Origin: Campylobacter sp. UBA1713 | GTDB taxonomy: Bacteria; Campylobacterota; Campylobacteria; Campylobacterales; Campylobacteraceae | NCBI GenBank assembly: GCA_002317305.1 | Contig: DCIZ01000089.1 | Span: 1-5,901, forward strand | Direction: 5' to 3' | DNA: 5,901 nt | In this document: positions 1-5,901 of the stretch, in pieces | Numbering within the stretch: position 1 is the stretch's first letter | Layout: each line of letters starts with the position of its first letter | Notes under the pieces: model-generated | Told to the model about the DNA's origin: nothing | Database searches by the model: none | The model's input: the letters and a program-made list of their open reading frames with translations, nothing else | Made by a program: the position numbers and the translations under genes

Positions 1-22
1 GGGGCTTCGCCCCTGCGACCCC
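1..22 (-). terminator. GC-rich hairpin at left edge, possible terminator
   Basis: Bases 1-13 form a perfect 5-bp GGGGC/GCCCC stem with a TTC loop (GAA on the minus strand), followed by TGCGACCCC, so a longer alternative pairing with a second G/C run is possible. On the minus strand it lies about 130 bp beyond the recJ stop and could end the pyrG-recJ transcript. The U-tract that would settle this lies outside the window. It could equally be the edge of a dispersed GC-rich intergenic repeat. Confidence 0.3.
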
Positions 23-148
23 TTTCGGAATGCGGAGTGCGGAAAACAGAAAACGGAATTTTGTAAATTCGCTTTTTTGTGAATTTGACAATTCTTAAGA
101 ATCGCAGTTTTCCGAACTCCGAACTACACACTACACACTACGCACTCC

Positions 149-154
<6 letters not shown>
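21..154 (+). repeat. Heptanucleotide-repeat palindromic element, copy 1
   Basis: The left arm is built of 7-base units in register: GAATGCG (28-34), GAGTGCG (35-41), GAAAACA (42-48), GAAAACG (49-55), GAATTTT (56-62). The right arm has similar units on the opposite strand, pointing inward: GAATGAG (148-154), GAGTGCG (141-147), TAGTGTG twice (134-140 and 127-133), TAGTTCG (120-126), GAGTTCG (113-119), GAAAACT (106-112). Between them lie AAATTC/GAATTT arms around a T-rich loop (about 65-84) and the palindrome ATTCTTAAGAAT (91-102). The recJ TGA (149-151) lies inside the outermost right unit. A related copy lies at 3411-3576 in the same orientation. Function unknown. Confidence 0.7.
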
Positions 155-3401
<3,247 letters not shown>

Positions 3402-3410
3402 TTAAATGCA

Positions 3411-3576
3411 GATTGTGGATTGCGGATTTCGAGTGTTGCGATTATACAGAATCGTTAAACCAACGCCGTCAGCGGAATGCAGAAAACGGAAAACAGAATT
3501 TGTAAAAATTCGCTTTTTCGTGAATTTGTTTGTCGATTCTAGAGAATCCACTCTCCACTCTCCACTCTCCGAACTC
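3411..3576 (+). repeat. Heptanucleotide-repeat palindromic element, copy 2
   Basis: The 7-base units are GATTGTG, GATTGCG, GATTTCG (3411-3431), then GAATGCA, GAAAACG, GAAAACA, GAATTTG (3475-3502). On the other strand lie three perfect GAGAGTG units (3549-3569) and GAGTTCG (3570-3576). The core holds the AAATTC/GAATTT arms around a T-rich loop, as in copy 1, and the palindrome GATTCT-AG-AGAATC (3535-3548), matching the ATTCT-AGAAT palindrome of copy 1. Copies 1 and 2 are closely similar over the GAAAAC...GTGAATTTG core and lie in the same orientation. The last unit overlaps the TGA of the membrane protein gene. No open reading frame or transposase is present. Confidence 0.7.
3441..3446 (-). 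promoter_or_regulatory. Possible second pyrG promoter, -10 box TATAAT
   Basis: A perfect TATAAT lies on the minus strand inside a small CGATT...AATCG inverted repeat (about 3438-3454). It faces pyrG, about 100 bp upstream of its start, within heptad-repeat element 2. No good -35 box is seen at normal spacing. If active, it would mean the repeat element brought a promoter to pyrG. Confidence 0.3.
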
Positions 3577-4984
3577 ACTTCAACCAGACGCTTTTAACCC
3601 CCAAAAATTTCGCATATGCATCGCCGACCCAGTTAGCCTCGCCTTTTTTTAGGTCATTCCAGTCGCAAAATGGATAAAGTCGTTTGAAAAACCATTTGCT
3701 TACTACCACCTCTTGCGTTTTTGTCGCCTCGCTTTTTAGCACTTCCCAACTCACTCTAACCTGAATGCAGTTTAGCAAAAACGCCGCCAAACCCACGCTT
3801 AACGCCACTTTTACCCACTTTTCCAGCCTCTCTCTACCACAAAAGTGCCACATCAAAACTATTATCTCAAAAAACAAAACCAAATTTGTCCCAAAGTGTG
3901 CGCGGTGAGCCACACGTGAGCCTATGGCGATGAGCGGAATGTTCGCACACATCACGCCAGCAAAGAGCCAAACCAGCACCCAAAGTTTCTTCTCTTTTTG
4001 CGACATTTTCACCAGCATGTATAGCACGGCAACAGCTACGGGCAAGCCCGCCACATGCTTTGTCAGCACGGCAACCGCCACGCCACAAACCGCCACGCCC
4101 ACCACGTGCTGCCACCTAAATTTAACCCCACGAAAGTTTAAAAAACTCACCAAAACGACAAGAAAAAACGCCACAAACCCAAAGCTATAAAGCCCATTAA
4201 AAGCGAGGTAAAAACGTTTTAAAAGCGCCAAAATGTCTAAATTTAGCAACTCCGAAACGCCCGTAAAATCCCTTTGTCCAGCGCCTCTTTGGTGGGAGCC
4301 TGGGCTTAAAAGTAGCAGCAAATAACCCGCCCAAAAGCCAAAAGCACCGCCAAAATGCCAAAGTCTAGCGTAAATGCGAGCGCGCAAAACAAACAAAATA
4401 TTTACAAAAAGCAAACCGCAAATGACTAAATTTGCCAGCTCATTTCCCATGCCAGCCACCACTCCTAGCACAAAAAGCCCGAGCGCTTTTGCCACTTCAA
4501 CAAGGCTAAATTTTGTCGGTGTCGCTGGTGTCGCTGGTGTAAGCGAGAGCCAAAAGAGGCGAAACGGAAGCAAAAATGCCACTACAAAACTCGCACCCCA
4601 AAGGTAGTTAAAACTCCCCGAACCCCACAAAAACGTTGAACCCGGCGTGTTAAAGAGAGTCATAAGCGTGGCTAGCAGGCTAAATTTGAGTAGGTCGTCT
4701 CTGTCGCGCGGTAGTTTTCCAAAAAACAAAACAAAAACGGCAAACAAAAAGAGGCTACCCACAAAAGCGTTGAGCAGGTCAAAAAAGATGCTTTGGTTAA
4801 ATTTGGCAAAAAAGCCAGTGTAAAGAATCTCGCCGATTCTGCCATTGTTTGTAAAATAGCTCCCAAAAAAGCTGTGATTCTGGCTTTGAATACCGAGAAA
4901 AACGGCTATGTCATCGCTTTGAGGTGGCATGATAAAATTCAGAACAAAAAGTGTCAAAAACGCAGTTAAAAATAGTTTTTTCAT
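3575..4984 (-). CDS. Multi-pass membrane protein, DUF6056/GT-C glycosyltransferase-like
   Basis: The 469-residue protein is mostly hydrophobic, with roughly 11-12 membrane segments (for example 5-20, 67-88, 122-148, 165-200, 210-227, 265-282, 292-326, 334-354, 364-382, 391-407). Features recalling DUF6056 and related GT-C type transferases are an acidic pair after the first membrane segment (SDD, 23-25), NGR (47-49), GSGSFNYLWG (121-130), SPGSHQRG (227-234) and RAHFGTN (361-367). GT-C enzymes use polyprenyl-linked sugars on the outer face of the inner membrane, so a role in surface glycan decoration is a reasonable inference; the acceptor is unknown. The ATG has an AAAAGGT site 6-7 bases upstream. 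Residues 149-157 are threonine/proline-rich, coded by a 9-bp tandem repeat. It is a single gene with its own promoter, with no other glycan gene in view. Family assignment rests on motif memory only. Confidence 0.75.
   Translation of the reverse strand: MKKLFLTAFLTLFVLNFIMPPQSDDIAVFLGIQSQNHSFFGSYFTNNGRIGEILYTGFFAKFNQSIFFDLLNAFVGSLFLFAVFVLFFGKLPRDRDDLLKFSLLATLMTLFNTPGSTFLWGSGSFNYLWGASFVVAFLLPFRLFWLSLTPATPATPTKFSLVEVAKALGLFVLGVVAGMGNELANLVICGLLFVNILFVLRARIYARLWHFGGAFGFWAGYLLLLLSPGSHQRGAGQRDFTGVSELLNLDILALLKRFYLAFNGLYSFGFVAFFLVVLVSFLNFRGVKFRWQHVVGVAVCGVAVAVLTKHVAGLPVAVAVLYMLVKMSQKEKKLWVLVWLFAGVMCANIPLIAIGSRVAHRAHFGTNLVLFFEIIVLMWHFCGRERLEKWVKVALSVGLAAFLLNCIQVRVSWEVLKSEATKTQEVVVSKWFFKRLYPFCDWNDLKKGEANWVGDAYAKFLGVKSVWLK
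4518..4542 (-). repeat. 9-bp tandem repeat in membrane protein gene
   Basis: GGTGTCGCT occurs twice, followed by a partial third GGTGT unit, coding for the TP-ATP-ATP stretch in a presumed loop. The unit length is a multiple of three, so slippage would lengthen or shorten the loop without a frameshift. Confidence 0.55.
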
Positions 4985-5029
4985 GATGTTACCTTTTTCG
5001 TTTCTTTAAAAATGCGATAATTTTATTGA

Positions 5030-5040
5030 ATTATATCAAA
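5030..5040 (-). promoter_or_regulatory. Extended -10 promoter of membrane protein gene
   Basis: TTTGATATAAT on the minus strand is a perfect match to the extended -10 form TnTGnTATAAT. It lies about 45 bp upstream of the ATG at 4984, with the AAAAGGT ribosome site (about 4991-4997) in the leader. The membrane protein gene is therefore probably transcribed independently of the RloB-like gene upstream. Confidence 0.65.
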
Positions 5041-5109
5041 TTTGGTTAAGAGGTAGCTTATAAGTCTCAAATTTGACATCTTTTGTTTCGATGTTAAATG
5101 CGTTTTTAA
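5036..5109 (-). pseudogene. Possible C-terminal remnant of an unidentified gene
   Basis: On the minus strand this stretch reads as an open, protein-like tail starting LKNAFNIETKDV and ending YKLPLNQI before a TGA at 5036-5038. It has no start codon of its own and begins exactly where the recJ fragment ends, as if an upstream gene had been cut off by the rearrangement. The residue composition looks like real coding sequence, but only about 24 codons are left and I cannot name the parent gene. Chance openness is a real possibility. Confidence 0.33.
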
Positions 5110-5345
5110 GCGTGAGTATGCTGACTTCAAATTTGGAGGCGTTTCGGCAAAAGATGAACTCGGCGAAGGTGTTTTGTGAGCTGAGTGAGACGCGGTTTTA
5201 CGAGGGGCTTTTGGGCGAGATAGACATGCACGCACTTGACGGCGAGTTGCTGGCGTTGCTGGACGAATTTGAGCCGTATGGGCAGAAAAACCCGCGCCCG
5301 CTTTTTCAAATTTGCGATGCGTTTGTGGTGGGTGTTAAGCCGCTT
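5110..5345 (+). pseudogene. Displaced internal fragment of recJ (inverted duplicate)
   Basis: The plus strand here repeats recJ codons 384-462 (from the end of the GGHKGAAG motif into the OB-fold region) with no gaps. It lacks all catalytic DHH motifs and cannot make an exonuclease. The 10 differences lie at 5117, 5165, 5170, 5172, 5189, 5190, 5201, 5204, 5333 and 5342. Seven are synonymous; three change Ala to Val, Leu to Phe and Ala to Thr. The 128 bases from 5205 to 5332 are identical to recJ. An open frame of about 100 codons runs through it (TTG at 5073 to a stop at 5382-5384), but no ribosome site precedes the TTG or the ATG at 5091. I treat it as a remnant left by recombination. Confidence 0.93.
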
Positions 5346-5901
5346 ATCTCCTCGCATTTCTCACAAATTCACAATAATCTTTAAAGTAGTATAACGCCGA
5401 GTGAATTTTGTCTAAATTCTCAAAATTCGGCTTGCCAAATTTCTCACCTTTTTTCTCCAAAAACAACGCTTTTTTGCTAAAAAATTCGACCGCTTTTTCA
5501 AAACTTCCACCATTTGTTAGAATCTTCTCAAAAGTTTTTTCATCGCCTTTTTCGATCCCAAACTTTTCTTTTACACTCATCACTGGTGGCGAAAAATGTG
5601 CCTTCAAAAATGTCTCAAAATTTTTGTAAGTAAAGAAAATGTTGTCAAATTTGTTTTTCCATTTAACCGCTTTTAAAAACTGCTCAAAATTCTTTCGTTC
5701 GCCATCATCTCGTGCCAACCTGTCAAGATCTAACACAAAAAGCAGTGGAATTTCCAAACTTTTGTATTCTTTTACTTTTTTGGTAAATTTAACAAAATCG
5801 CCACCGTCCACACACTCTATCTCAAATTTAAAACTAGACAAATTTTTCACAAACTCACGAAAATATGCCTCCTCCGTCTCCGTTCCTACAAACCTATAAA
5901 A
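5344..5901 (-). CDS. RloB-like protein, N-terminus beyond window edge
   Basis: The frame is open to the right edge; 185 residues are visible and the true start lies outside (a GTG at 5848-5850 is internal). The visible N-terminus begins FYRFVGTETEEAYF, like the GExTEExYF motif of RloB-family proteins. It is followed by LLFVLDLDR (Asp-x-Asp near 5722-5730) and FTYKNFETFLKAHF, matching the NPxFExWLLLHF type motif of the family. The Glu and Asp-x-Asp pattern suggests a TOPRIM-like metal site (inference). rlo genes were named as ORFs linked to type I restriction loci in C. jejuni, and family members often accompany an AAA ATPase; any partner here would lie upstream, outside the window. Base composition is strikingly AT-rich beside pyrG and recJ, which suggests horizontal acquisition. 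The TAA stop sits exactly at the edge of the recJ fragment, so the last residues may not be native. Confidence 0.72.
   Translation of the reverse strand, partial: FYRFVGTETEEAYFREFVKNLSSFKFEIECVDGGDFVKFTKKVKEYKSLEIPLLFVLDLDRLARDDGERKNFEQFLKAVKWKNKFDNIFFTYKNFETFLKAHFSPPVMSVKEKFGIEKGDEKTFEKILTNGGSFEKAVEFFSKKALFLEKKGEKFGKPNFENLDKIHSALYYFKDYCEFVRNARR

Noticed and set aside
3549..3576. Short tandem repeats as a CRISPR array
   Set aside because: Units are 7 bases with no spacers and no cas genes; this is a simple tandem array.
5073..5384. Open frame of about 100 codons through the recJ fragment as a real small gene
   Set aside because: Most of it is copied from the interior of recJ, it starts with TTG or a poorly supported ATG, and no ribosome binding site is visible.

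Overview
The window looks like chromosomal DNA from a Campylobacter, probably one of the more GC-rich species and not C. jejuni. The CTP synthase and RecJ sequences are of campylobacter type. The pyrG-recJ gene order is the one I know from C. jejuni. Promoters have the extended -10 form typical of the genus, and CAAATTTG-like words are very frequent. All intact genes lie on the minus strand, so transcription runs from high to low coordinates.

Layout, in transcription order. A gene truncated by the right edge (5901 down to 5344) encodes most of an RloB-like protein, a family associated with restriction and phage-defence loci; it is clearly more AT-rich than the rest. Next, on the plus strand, is a 236-bp displaced internal fragment of recJ (5110-5345). 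Beside it is a short open stretch that may be the remnant C-terminus of another minus-strand gene (5036-5109). A well-formed promoter then precedes a multi-pass membrane protein resembling DUF6056/GT-C glycosyltransferases (4984-3575). A 230-bp intergenic region follows, holding a heptanucleotide-repeat element and the likely pyrG promoters. Then come pyrG (3344-1710) and recJ (1726-149), overlapping by 17 bp as one operon. A second copy of the heptad element lies just beyond the recJ stop codon, and a GC-rich hairpin sits at the left edge.

pyrG (UTP to CTP) and recJ (5'-3' single-strand DNA exonuclease for repair and recombination) are core genes that look intact. The right-hand part (membrane protein, gene fragments, RloB-like gene) looks like an accessory region joined to this conserved backbone.

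The main unexpected structure is a pair of inverted 236-bp repeats, one inside intact recJ and one 4.5 kb away beside the RloB-like gene. They have a mosaic pattern of divergence: 10 differences in all, none of them within one 128-bp block. Recombination between them would invert pyrG and the membrane protein gene and give RecJ a different, shorter C-terminus. A second notable structure is the pair of heptad-repeat elements, each starting at the stop codon of a minus-strand gene.
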